DNA of 64,000 nucleotides from contig OY744608.1 in the NCBI GenBank assembly GCA_963556255.1, positions 31,650,654 through 31,714,653 on the forward strand, given 5' to 3'. Numbering within the stretch: position 1 is the stretch's first letter; every line of letters begins with the position of its first letter. Both the position numbers and the translations under genes were made by a program. The notes beneath the pieces are model-generated. The model made no database searches, was not told the DNA's origin, and saw nothing but the letters and a program-made list of their open reading frames with translations. This DNA comes from Allolobophora icterica. Taxonomy: Eukaryota; Annelida; Clitellata; Crassiclitellata; Lumbricidae. Below, piece after piece: positions 48,411-58,108 of this stretch.

Positions 48411-51400
48411 ATGGTTAGCTCGTGTTGTGCTATCGGCTGCACAAATCGATTTGGATCGTACAGTTGTGGGAGGAAAATAACTTTTCACAGGTACGCTGCT
48501 AAAACACACTAGTTTGTGTAAATCTTAGTTCTGTAATAACACAAATGATTGCATATTTGGCACCTACAGCAAACTTCACATGCACGTCAAGCAAATAAAC
48601 AAGACGGCAATGCGGTTACTTTAAAACCCTTTAGGCCTACCAGGTTATTGTGTAGTCAAAGTTCTCTTGTTGGCTGCATTCTAGTGATATTAGCATTCTT
48701 TGACAAAAATTGTGATAGCATAGATTATAAGCAAACAGTTGTGCAGATTTTGGAGAAAAACTTCATCATTTTATCCATGTTGCAAAAGCAATGACTTCGA
48801 ATTTTGAACTTTATTGTTTTCTTGCATTTTTGCCATACCCCATTATAATGATAAAGTATCAACAATTGTAATCAAGCGACTGTGCATTTGGACATGAATA
48901 TAGTCTCTAATTTAACACACAAAATATTTGTGGCATTATAGGGTGAGATAGTGTTTGCTGTAAACGCTAGATATTGTACTTCAGGATTTCATGGCACACT
49001 ATCAGAAATAATAGTACAGCTGTAGTACCGAAACATGACTATGGTAGATTTTGCTTGTTTAGGTTTCCTGCTGAGGAGATGCGACGATCAGCCTGGGTGA
49101 AAGCATTGAATCGCATTGACCCAAACAAACACAACATTTGGAACCCTAGTACAACTGCTTTGTTGTGCTCTGAGCACTTCATGATGGATGATTTTCTGTT
49201 TTATCGTGGAGCAACAGTGTTGAAGAAAGATGCAGTCCCATCAAAGTTCAGTTTCCCACAATGCGAGGTATGAAATCTGTAAAAATTAAAATCTCAGGAA
49301 ACATTGCCAGCCTCTTAAGTGCCAAAAATATTATAAATAATGGGTCGTATTTGGTGTCAGTATGCGGTACCAGCAACAATTACACGAATTACATTGCACG
49401 AAAATTGCTGATAAGTTGAGAAAGAGGTGCATTCGTGTGTTAATGGTGCAGTGATCGTGGTAAGAGGAAATACAAATAAAGCACTTTACCCAGAGGTAAG
49501 AACAATTTGTATAAATAAACACTAGCGGGATTTATAAGAAATTTTACAGTAACCTTTATAATAAATCAGAGCAACGGGAGCATGATTTCACATCCTGTTT
49601 ATCAACCCAGTTCGAAAGTTTAACATAGTGCTTCTGAGTTTCTTGTCTTGACTCTGACATTTTGCTAATTCTTACACACTGTTATAATGGTGTTGCAGAT
49701 GGAATCGATACAGTTCTTCAGATAGCATTTGAACTGATTTATAATTGGCTTGAAATTAATGGTTTTCAGGGTATCATTTACTGTGCACATGAATTGTTCA
49801 CATGAGTGAAAGCCAGTTCAAACTCTACTGTCCCATTGTGCTGTGAAGCTGATTCTTTATAAGTTTCAGTTTTGAAAGTGAACATTCCCCTGTACAGTTA
49901 GTCACAGTTAGTCTTGTTGTCCTCAAGACCAATGCCTTGGTCTCTGGTGCACTCGAATTCATTTTAAAAAGTCTTGGTCTTGGTACTCTGCCATCCCTGC
50001 ACTCATAGCTAAGTTTCACTTGTGCCACCTGTGTAGTTCATGGACACATTATTCTTTGTTTTCTTTTGCATAGGCTACGAAAGCGCTCGGGCACTCATCA
50101 AATACCAGCACAGCTGCGATGGCTTCAGTTCCTGTTGCTTCAAGTTCCACCTCGGTTCCAGATCAACCTTCAGTTCCTGTTGCTTCAAGTTCTACCATGT
50201 TTCGAGTCCAGCCTTCAGTTCCTGTTGCTTCAAGTTCTACCATGTTTCGAGTCCAGCCTTCAGTTCCTGTTGCTTCAAGTTCTACCATGTTTCGAGTCCA
50301 GCCTTCAGTTCCTGTTGCTTCAAGTTCTACCGTGTTTCCAGTTCAGCCTTCTTTTATCAGCAAAGAGCACTCGTATGCCATACTGGCCAGCCCTCGGACG
50401 TTGAAGCGTAAAAGTGAGCATCTTGAAGAAAGACTGGTTACAATGAAACAGGCTCTGTACAATGCGGAACGTCGAGAAAGTCGAGCCAAATCAAAGGTTC
50501 TGCATATTTTAGAGGAACTGGAAAAGGAACGGCTACTAACATCTGAGACAAAACAGTTGCTTAAAGTGTATGAGGACATTCCCATTCATCTATTCGCAAA
50601 AGAAACAGTGAAATATACAGAAGAACAGCGTCAGTTTGCAACAACGCTACATTTTTACGGTCCAAAAGCATATGCATTTTGTCGTAAAAACTTAAAACTA
50701 CCTGCCGAAAGTACGATAAGAAAGTGGATGAGCAGAATCGATAGCAATCCAGGCTTCTCAGAACAAGTCTTTGCAAATCTCAGAGACAGGAAGAACAGCA
50801 GTGAAGGATGGCAGTATAACGCTTGCTCAGTCATGATTGATGGAATGGCGATTAGGAAACATGTTGACTGGGATGCGAAAACTCAGAAAATGATAGGCTT
50901 CGTTGATCTTGGAGCTGGTTCAGTTGACAGTGACGTGCAACATGAAGCTACTGAGGCATTGGTCATAATGGCTGTTGGACTTACAGGTCACTGGAAAGTA
51001 ACTCTTGGTTATTTTTTGATAACAGGAATAAATTCAGTTGTTCAAGCCAAATTAATTCAAACAGCTTTAATAAAACTAGGTGAAATCGGAATACGTGGTT
51101 TGGCATTGGTCATGGATGGACATGCTACTAACCAGGGCATGGTTTCCCAGTTGGGCGGATCCTTGTTGCCAAATAATATTAAAAGCAGCTTTCCACATCC
51201 TTTTTTCATAAATGAACACGTGTACATATTTTTTGATGCATGCCACATGCTGAAGTTGTTGAGAAATGCATTGGAAGCTTTAAAAGAAATCATGATTCCT
51301 GAAATTGGCAAAGCTCGATGGTCGAACATTGTTCATCTACATGAATTGCAGGATAAGGATGGTCTTCGAGCAGGCAACAGGTTGACAAATGCACATGTGG

Positions 51401-52590
51401 AATTTCAAAAACAGAAGATGAAAGTACGATTGGCAGCACAAACTCTCAGTTCATCAGTTGCCAAGGCCTTGGAATTTCTGGATGTCAACAAGTATCCTGG
51501 ATTTTCCGGCACCTTCGGGACCCGAAAATTTATTGAAACTGTTGATCGGCTTTTTGATATCTTTAACAGTCGGTCAGTTGTAGGAAAGGGATACAAGAAG
51601 GCCTTGACATGTAATGGACTCAGAGCTGTAACTCCATTTCTGAATGAGTCTAGGCACATGTTCTTGAATATGGAAACTAGCAGTGGGCAGAAGGTTTGCG
51701 AAAGTCATCGTCGTATGGCTGCATTAGGCTTTGTTGTAAATATAGATAGCCTTATTCATATTGGAAATGTCATCTTTTCTGAAGGAAGTCCATGCCATCA
51801 ACGCTACCTGCTGACCTACAAACTCTCTCAAGATCACCTGGAACTGTATTTCGGTTGCGTACGAAGAATGGGTGGGTGGAATAATAACCCAAGTGCCAAA
51901 CAATTTTCCAGTGCTTACCGTACTCTGCTGAACCGAGCCTCAATTTCTCCCACTACCAATGGAAATTGTATGCCACAAGACCAAACAGATCTTCTTCATT
52001 TACATCCATCAGATGAGGAAACAGATAAATTTTTGCCTCGTCAGTTTGATCACATTGACCACGAGCATGATTATTGCACTTTAACAAAGCTGTCACCATT
52101 TGTTACAAATATTTTGTCATATATAGCCGGTTGGATTGTTCGCAGGCTGTCAGCAACTATTTCATGTGGTGATTGCTTATCAGCATTGGTTGAAAGGGCA
52201 GGACCAAAAACAAACAGTCTGTTGGAAATAAAGAACAATGGAGGACTTGTGACACCCTCAACTAGTCTTGTGAAAATTGTAGAACATGCCGAGAAGGTTT
52301 TGAGATCCAACGCTGATTTCCATCATGTGTCGAAGCAGGATCAATGGGGAAAAGCCTTGGAAGCAAAAGTATTAGAGAACATTCCAGACAATCTGTTCAG
52401 TGATTTGAGTCAGCACTTCTGTGACACACTTTATGGTATCGAAAGTCATTACACTGATCTTGTTCGTAACATCTGTAGGGTGTTCCTAAAACTGCGGCGA
52501 TTCCATGCTGTTAATTTAACAAACCAAATGCTACAGCGTTCTTCTGTTCGTCACTCTTTAACAAAAGCTATTTTGTTCAAGAATCAGTAA
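48411..52590 (+). CDS. THAP-domain P-element transposase (THAP9-like), copy 1
   Basis: Exons 48411-48490, 49063-49267 and 50074-52590 join in phase to 933 residues. N-terminal THAP zinc finger: C6, C10, FHRFP (25-29), W38, C62-x2-H65-F66, AVP (84-86). Residues ~112-190 are five SVPVASSST-based 15-residue repeats, then a coiled coil (~205-250). The RNase-H-like catalytic core shows IDGMAIRK (D351), VMDGHATNQG (D443), FFDACHMLKLLRNAL (D483) and SQDHLELYFGCVRRMGGWNN (D682, E685), as in P transposases; D351, D443 and E685 are the likely DDE set. It would cut and integrate the P element in the nucleus; P transposases use GTP. Length is close to THAP9 (about 900). Start ATG 48411 is chosen because the THAP finger begins there. 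The frame is fully open. Confidence 0.92.
49904..49999. mobile_element. Fragment related to the 30.7-kb hAT ends, in P intron 2
   Basis: GTCTTGTTGTCCTCAAGACC, GGTGCACTCGAATTC and AAAAGTCTTGGTCTTGGT match, in inverse order, the right subterminal part of the hAT at 30,724-31,685 (GAGTGCACTCGAGACC, GAGGACAACAA). Bordered by CAG and CTG but with no clear TSD. An identical fragment is in copy 2 at 59,602-59,697. Confidence 0.5.
50130..50345. repeat. 45-bp coding minisatellite in the P transposase
   Basis: CAGTTCCTGTTGCTTCAAGT recurs five times at 45-bp spacing (the first step is shorter), each followed by a variable 25-bp half. It encodes SVPVASSSTMFRVQP repeats between the THAP finger and the coiled coil, so in-frame copy-number change would be tolerated. 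Mirrored in copy 2 at 59,828-60,043. Confidence 0.93.
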
Positions 52591-53054
52591 TACTGTGAAG
52601 ACAGAATGTTTCAAATGACTGATTAAGGTTTCAAGTCTTTTAGCCATTTTAATTACAGATTATTCACTAGCATTGATGTAATTGATTTAGTTACTTGTTT
52701 AACTAGCTTGTTTTTTTACTTCTTGTGAGCAATATTTTTGTTAAACACTGGACATTGTATCAAAAAATTAACTGTTTCACATAAACTATAACTATTTAAC
52801 AGAATACGTAGTGATAACAAAAGAGTAGCAGAAAATCTGAAGTTTTCATTAAACACTGTTCAATAAATCAAACAATTGTTTCATGTAAATTGTAACTAAC
52901 GGTCTACTTGGTAATAACACATAACTATACTTTGCAGCTTAGCCTTGTGAACGAATCACTTTTGTTCCTAATGATTTGTATGTGTTCCCATTGTATTTGA
53001 AATTATTGTAATAACTAATGTGTCTGTTTTTATTTAATTTAATGTTCTTAGTTG

Positions 53055-53129
53055 AATAAAGAAAGAAATAAAATATCAACAGTTATCAGTCACTGTTTTT
53101 AATTAATTTAATGTTCTTAGTTGAATAAA
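53055..53129 (+). promoter_or_regulatory. Poly(A) signals of the P transposase
   Basis: AATAAA at 53,055-53,060 and 53,124-53,129, each within a ~69-bp direct repeat (TTAATGTTCTTAGTTGAATA). They are 465-540 bp past the stop codon. Copy 2 has the same arrangement at 62,753-62,827. Confidence 0.55.
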
Positions 53130-53340
53130 GAAAGAAAAAAATATCAACAGTTATCAGTCGCCTCACAATCTCAAAAAACAATCATGAATATAAAGACTAA
53201 GATGCTGACAAAGTGCAGGGAAGTTGAGCAACGCTTGATATAGTTAGTGCTTAGATGGTAATCATCCATACAATACCATCCCATATGGTCAATTGACTCG
53301 ACATCTATCTGGGTCAGTAAACTAATAACAGAGCACTTTG

Positions 53341-53536
53341 GGCAAAACTGGGAACGGCGGTCCCAAATTATAAAATTAAATAAATCGGTATGTAGTAATG
53401 GGTTCACATACCTACATACATAGATACAAGTATGTACACACATATAGGTACGTATATATATATACATACATAAACACATACATACATACACAAATACATA
53501 CATACATGCATACACACACGTACATACATACATACA

Positions 53537-53568
<32 letters not shown>

Positions 53569-53745
53569 CATACATACACACGTAAATATATACATACAAA
53601 CATACATACATATATATACATACATACACAGGTACATACATACATACATACCTGCATAGACACGTACATACTTAAATACATACACACGTACATACATAAA
53701 CACAAACCGATTTTATAATTTGGGACCGCCGTTCCCAGTTTTGCC
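53341..53745. mobile_element. MITE nested in P element copy 1
   Basis: Ends GGCAAAACTGGGAACGGCGG and, reverse-complemented, GGCAAAACTGGGAACGGCGG, continuing into TCCCAAATTATAAAAT on both sides. Flanked by perfect GCACTTTG duplications (53,333-53,340 and 53,746-53,753). The interior is almost entirely CATA/TACA microsatellite. No coding capacity. Confidence 0.88.
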
Positions 53746-54119
53746 GCACTTTGGAATGTTTAACATGTATTCCATGCTGTTGGATTGCTTGGGCTTCAGC
53801 CAAAACATACTTCAATCCCAAGAGGAAAGGCCATAAAAACACGTAATAATGAAATTAATTTTACCTAAATATTTGTTGACACATCATCACACATGATCCG
53901 TAAAGGCCAGTCAGTGCCATGTATGGCGAGATTACAATAACATTGCGCAATACAAAAGTTCTACAAACTTACCTTTAAAATTAAATAAAATGTCATATAA
54001 CTGGCAATATACAATACAGCGCATATTAAATATGATGCTTTGCTCTATATGGGCAATTGTTTATAGCTTAAAAAATAATTATTCGTTGATTTTCTTCGTA
54101 GAAACCGCAACGCATTTGT

Positions 54120-54240
54120 TATGTGAACACGACGCTATACATCTTTGCCGTTAGGGGCACCACGCTCCACAAACGCCATAAACACGACGTTACACATCTT
54201 TGCCGCTAGGGGCGCGATGCTCCAAGGACGCCATAACTAG
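54120..54240. repeat. ~55-bp tandem duplication near P right end
   Basis: ACATCTTTGCCGTTAGGGGC and ACATCTTTGCCGCTAGGGGC start two units of about 55 bp, each ending CGCCATAA. Position near the right terminus could suit transposase binding, but that is inference. Also in copy 2 (~63,826-63,946). Confidence 0.75.
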
Positions 54241-54429
54241 TCACACGCCATTAAATAAGGACTTTCCATTCTTCTGCACTGATATGTAACTATTAATACA
54301 TTTCAATGTTCTTCTGTATTATGAGTCTTTGCCTGGACCGGAAGCCACAACTGAATCGCGATCGGACATAGGCCAATGACTGAAGCTTTATCAATCCAGT
54401 AACTATTAATACATATCAATGCAACACCC

Positions 54430-55200
54430 AGATGCAACCAAAGATGTTATTAGGGAGGAAGATGGCCTACTGGCGACGAAAGTGCGAATCTAGGGCGCGC
54501 TAGTGCTTATGGTCTATCCACGGGACAAACAATGAAAAGTTCCTATCTCTGCCATGTTAAAACCCGTCAGTTTAGAGTCGTTTTATACGAAAAGTATCGT
54601 AATATGAAAATCATACAAAATTTTTATTGGTAGTACTTTATTCCAACTTTAGATATTTGGCCAGAAATTGACATCAGATAAGTCTAAAACTTACAGCACG
54701 CCATATGGCATGGGTTGTAGAAATCTGTTTACCGTGAATGATAGTGCATTTACAGTTGCTTTACGCCGCTGTATGTCACAATTTGTGGTAAGATGAATGA
54801 AATGCATCTCACACGCAAAACTATTAATGACATACATCGGCGTACACGACTTTGTAAAGACCAGTTTTCAGTCCAATAACTGCCATAAGTGCCACGTGCG
54901 TTGGGCATGGGCGTACAGAACGGCATGCGGTGTGATAATTATGGACCCGCTGTGGGCCGAACAGACGTGGATGTGTGGGAATTTCATGAAATAAAGTTAT
55001 GGATCGGACAGCGAGCGCCGAAAGCGCGAAGCCCCTAACGATTAGCAGTGGGGTGCACACCATACATTTGTCCTCCTTCAAATTTTGAAGAAACGCCAAA
55101 AAGTCAAAGTTTTTCGCACGTGAGCGTAAAAATTTTTTGGCTTCTTTTTTGAGCAGATCAGTTCAAAAATCTTTTTTAAACCAGATCAGTTCAAAAGTCC
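54430..55200. other. Unassigned sequence right of P copy 1
   Basis: About 770 bp with no gene I recognise. Near 55,140-55,205 a duplicated AGATCAGTTCAAAA phrase suggests the edge of a further degenerate element. Confidence 0.4.
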
Positions 55201-55203
55201 CCT

Positions 55204-55825
55204 CCCCCTATTTTTGGCTTCCCACCTGTCAACAAGATTGGCACCAGTGTTCGCCTCTCCAGTCTTTACCTCCATTGTCCATGCCTTCATCTGCTCTGGC
55301 ATAGATTACGGTCACTCCCTATTTTTTGGCCTCCCAAAAAGTCTGTCTCTCCCCTCTACATTCTGTTCTTCACACAACTGCAAGACTAATCACCCACGCT
55401 TCTATATTTCCATGTTCATGTTTGAACATATTCACTGGCTTCCTCTTACTGCTCGCATCCAATTAAAGGTACTCTAATCCTTATTTGCCGATCTCACCTG
55501 AGACTTGCTCCTAAATACCTCTGTGACTCAATGTCTTCCTGCCTCAGTTGGCTCTTCGTTCCTGTGATCGACTTAACTTATTCGTTCCCCAAGTGAGAAC
55601 GGCCATGGTCCAGTCTTGTTCCTTTGTTAGTATTGGACCTTCATTTTGGAACCAGCAGCCTCTTTCGCTCCAGGCTGCACTACTATCTGGTGGTCCTGCC
55701 ACAGCTTTTCGTTGTCTTAAAACTTGCCTTTATTCTCAAGGACTTTCGCATTGGGAGCACCTCTGATTGGTGAGCACTGGGTAGAGGCGCTTCACAAGAA
55801 TTGGTATACTATACAATACAATAAG
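55204..55825 (+). mobile_element. LINE ORF2 C-terminal fragment with 3' end
   Basis: Broken frames give VFTSIVHAFICSGIDYGHSL, IHWLPLTARIQLKVL, LALRSCDRLNLFVPQVRTAM, SFVSIGPSFWNQQPLSL and RCLKTCLYSQGLSHWEHL-stop, then a stem-loop (AGCACCTCT/AGAGGCGCT) and ATACAATACAATA tail. Same family as the copy at 17,938. Several frameshifts. Confidence 0.78.
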
Positions 55826-55950
55826 CTGCTTCTGTTCCTTCATGTATTTCTCTTTTAAGGTTTTGACTGGACTTAACCTTGAAATTTCGTGTGCACACCG
55901 ACTACTTAGCACCAAGTTCTTGACTGATGCCTTGACCATTATTACTTATT

Positions 55951-56040
55951 AGAGTGGTGTTTTGAAGTTTTTGGCTTACAGTTATAAACATCAAAAGAGT
56001 GGTGTTTTGAAGTTTTTGGCTTACAGTTATAAACATCAAA
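55951..56040. repeat. 45-bp direct duplication
   Basis: AGAGTGGTGTTTTGAAGTTT through ATAAACATCAAA occurs twice in immediate tandem, identical. Confidence 0.9.
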
Positions 56041-56198
56041 AAGTGACATACAACACTGGATAAATCCATTTCTTTATTGAATCTGTTAAGCATTTTTGGA
56101 GATTATTGACAGTGAATCAATATATAGGTTATAATCTATAACCAGCAGACAGTTTAATAAACAGTTCACAGTATGAAATGAATTACCAGTAAGTAATT

Positions 56199-56520
56199 AT
56201 GAAATATGACTCATACCTGAAGCAAATAATACACCAAACCAAACTGGCAAGAAATTTTAATTTGTCTTTTTGTGTTACGCTCAAAAACACTTGTAAAGAA
56301 TTAAGTAATCATGAAATATCACCTGTACATGAAGCAAATTATACAACAAAACAAACTGGCAAGTTTCTAATTTTACAATACCAGTATATGTACTTACAAA
56401 TATTTACAGATAATTACATATGCAAGATTCTTTCAATTTGTCTTTTTTGTATTACGCTCACAAACACTTGTAAAGAATCATGAAATATCACTTGTACATG
56501 AAGCAAATTATACAAACGCA
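56199..56520. repeat. Degenerate direct repeat, three units
   Basis: ATGAAATATCACCTGTACAT, GAAGCAAATTATACAACAAA and TACGCTCA-AAACACTTGT recur from about 56,199, 56,308 and 56,477 (unit ~110-170 bp). Non-coding; may be the 5' region of the P-family remnant that follows. Confidence 0.65.
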
Positions 56521-56739
56521 AGTTGCCTGTTAGAAAAGAAGGTGTTGTGAGCACAGACAAGGAAGCTGGTGTCGAAGCCAAAAGAAATCTGTCATCAAAT
56601 TAAATGCCCAAGATGTTCAAAATGACTCCAGCAACAACTTTGGCTACTGAAGGAGATTGTGGTTCATCAGAAGTTTCTACATCTGATATAAATATAGACA
56701 TAATTAAGCAAATAACTACAGACACAAATAAAATGTAAT

Positions 56740-57792
56740 AAATGCAGACCACCAGATACTCCATTAAGAAAACGGCTCAGGCAGAAAATACATCAGCTAC
56801 AGTCTAGACGCTGGAGATTGGAAAGAAAAGTTGCACAATTTAAGACTTGTATCGATTTGTATCACAGCACTTGGCTTTACCATCTTTGTCAATGTTATGC
56901 AGGTTTGTAGGTGCAGCCATTGGCAGAATTGAATGTGGGTTTGCACCTGTGATTTTTGAGGTCCTTAAATTACGTGTTATGAGTTTGCCATTATGTGAAC
57001 GTCAGTGTGCACTAGTATTTGATGAAATTTCTTTGAAATCACAGTTAACATATGATAAGAACTTAGACAGAGTCATAGGGTACACGGATGATGGAACGAT
57101 AGCAACACACGCATTAGTCTTCATGATTAGGGGTTTGCGCAGTAAATGGAAGCAAGCCATTGCATTTTTCTTTACACACCACACAATAGCAAGCTCAAAA
57201 CTGTCAGAACTAATAAAAGAATGCATTACTAGAGTTCACGATATTGGCTTGTTTGTTCGATGCATTGTGTGTGATCAAGGTGCAACCAATTTAGCAGCTG
57301 TAAAAAATCTTGGCAGTACATTAACATCACCAAATTTCACTGTTGACACAATAGAACACGCTGTACATGTTATTTTTGACGTTCCGCATTTGTTAAAAAT
57401 GTGCGCAACAATTTAATGAAACATGATATTGAAGTTGATGGTTCATTAGCTAGCTGGAACACATTGAGAAATTTTATCATGTTGATCAAATGTACCCCAT
57501 ACGTCTTGCAACAAGGTTGACAGAGCGTCATATTGACACCTCGAGAGTTTTGAAGATGCGTGTATGTCTTGTTTCTCAGGTTTTGAGTCATTCCGTTGCA
57601 GCTGGTTTACATATGCGTGTTTTAACAAAGGAGTTACCTCCTGAAGCTGTTCAAACTGCTGCTTTTGTTGATAAAATGGATATCCTCTTCGATATCCTTA
57701 ATTCTCGCAAGCGGCAAAAATTGTATTAATGGTGATGATTTTGTTCTGCTAAACCATTCTGATCCGACATCAGCTTCTCCTGTAGTGTCAGA
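56740..57792 (+). pseudogene. Older P-family transposase remnant, interrupted by P copy 2
   Basis: Frames read CRPPDTPLRKRLRQKIHQLQ, RFVSQHLALPSLSMLCRFVG, LCERQCALVFDEISLKSQLT, GYTDDGTIATHALVFMIRGL, KWKQAIAFFF, IVCDQGATNLAAVKNLG and VIFDVPHLLK, then after a frameshift at ~57,412 RNNLMKHDIEVDGSLASWNT, and later FVDKMDILFDILNSRKRQKL. These are the P/THAP9 core motifs (FDE, CDQG--N, FD-PHLLK--RNN). The THAP domain is missing and a segment around 57,480-57,540 is scrambled. The second P element begins at 57,793 inside this copy. It is clearly a different P lineage from the two intact elements. Confidence 0.82.
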
Positions 57793-58108
57793 CATTGATA
57801 TGTATAAATAGTACTGGATAGCTAATGGGCTCTAAAAGCTCGGTTATCGCTCAGTCCATTGATATGTATTAAGAGTTACTATTAATAAATATCCTCCCTG
57901 ACCATAGACATCAACGATCTCTATTAATAGCTACACATCAGCGATCGACATGGCGGTGCAGACGACAGGAGGCTTGTTGAAGTCCGTTCTTTAACTTGTA
58001 GTTTAACTATTCAAAGGACTTAATTACGAAATCCATTCTAACTAAAATTTCGATATATCGTAAAATGTAAAGCATTATATAATTTCGCTGCTTATTATAC
58101 GTATCAAA

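Larger units (their letters stand above)
48095..54421 (+). mobile_element. Complete autonomous P element, copy 1
   Basis: Inverted termini CATTGATATGTATAAATAGT (left) and CATTGATATGTATTAATAGT (right, reverse-complemented), each followed by ACTGGAT. Perfect 8-bp duplications CAACACCC lie at 48,087-48,094 and 54,422-54,429; eight bases is the P-superfamily TSD length. A second copy of the terminal motif lies at 48,159. Contents in order: three-exon THAP-domain transposase, 3' UTR with two AATAAA signals, a nested MITE, and a 50-bp-scale tandem repeat near the right end. Length 6,327 bp. No inactivating change seen. Confidence 0.93.

Noticed and set aside
50040..50411. 123- and 112-residue ORFs overlapping the transposase start (also at 59,738)
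   Set aside because: Out-of-frame readings of the 45-bp minisatellite, which stays open in all frames.
53171..53718. Several 90-180-residue Tyr/Val/Cys-rich ORFs over the CATA tract (also 62,869-63,411)
   Set aside because: Microsatellite translations inside the nested MITE.
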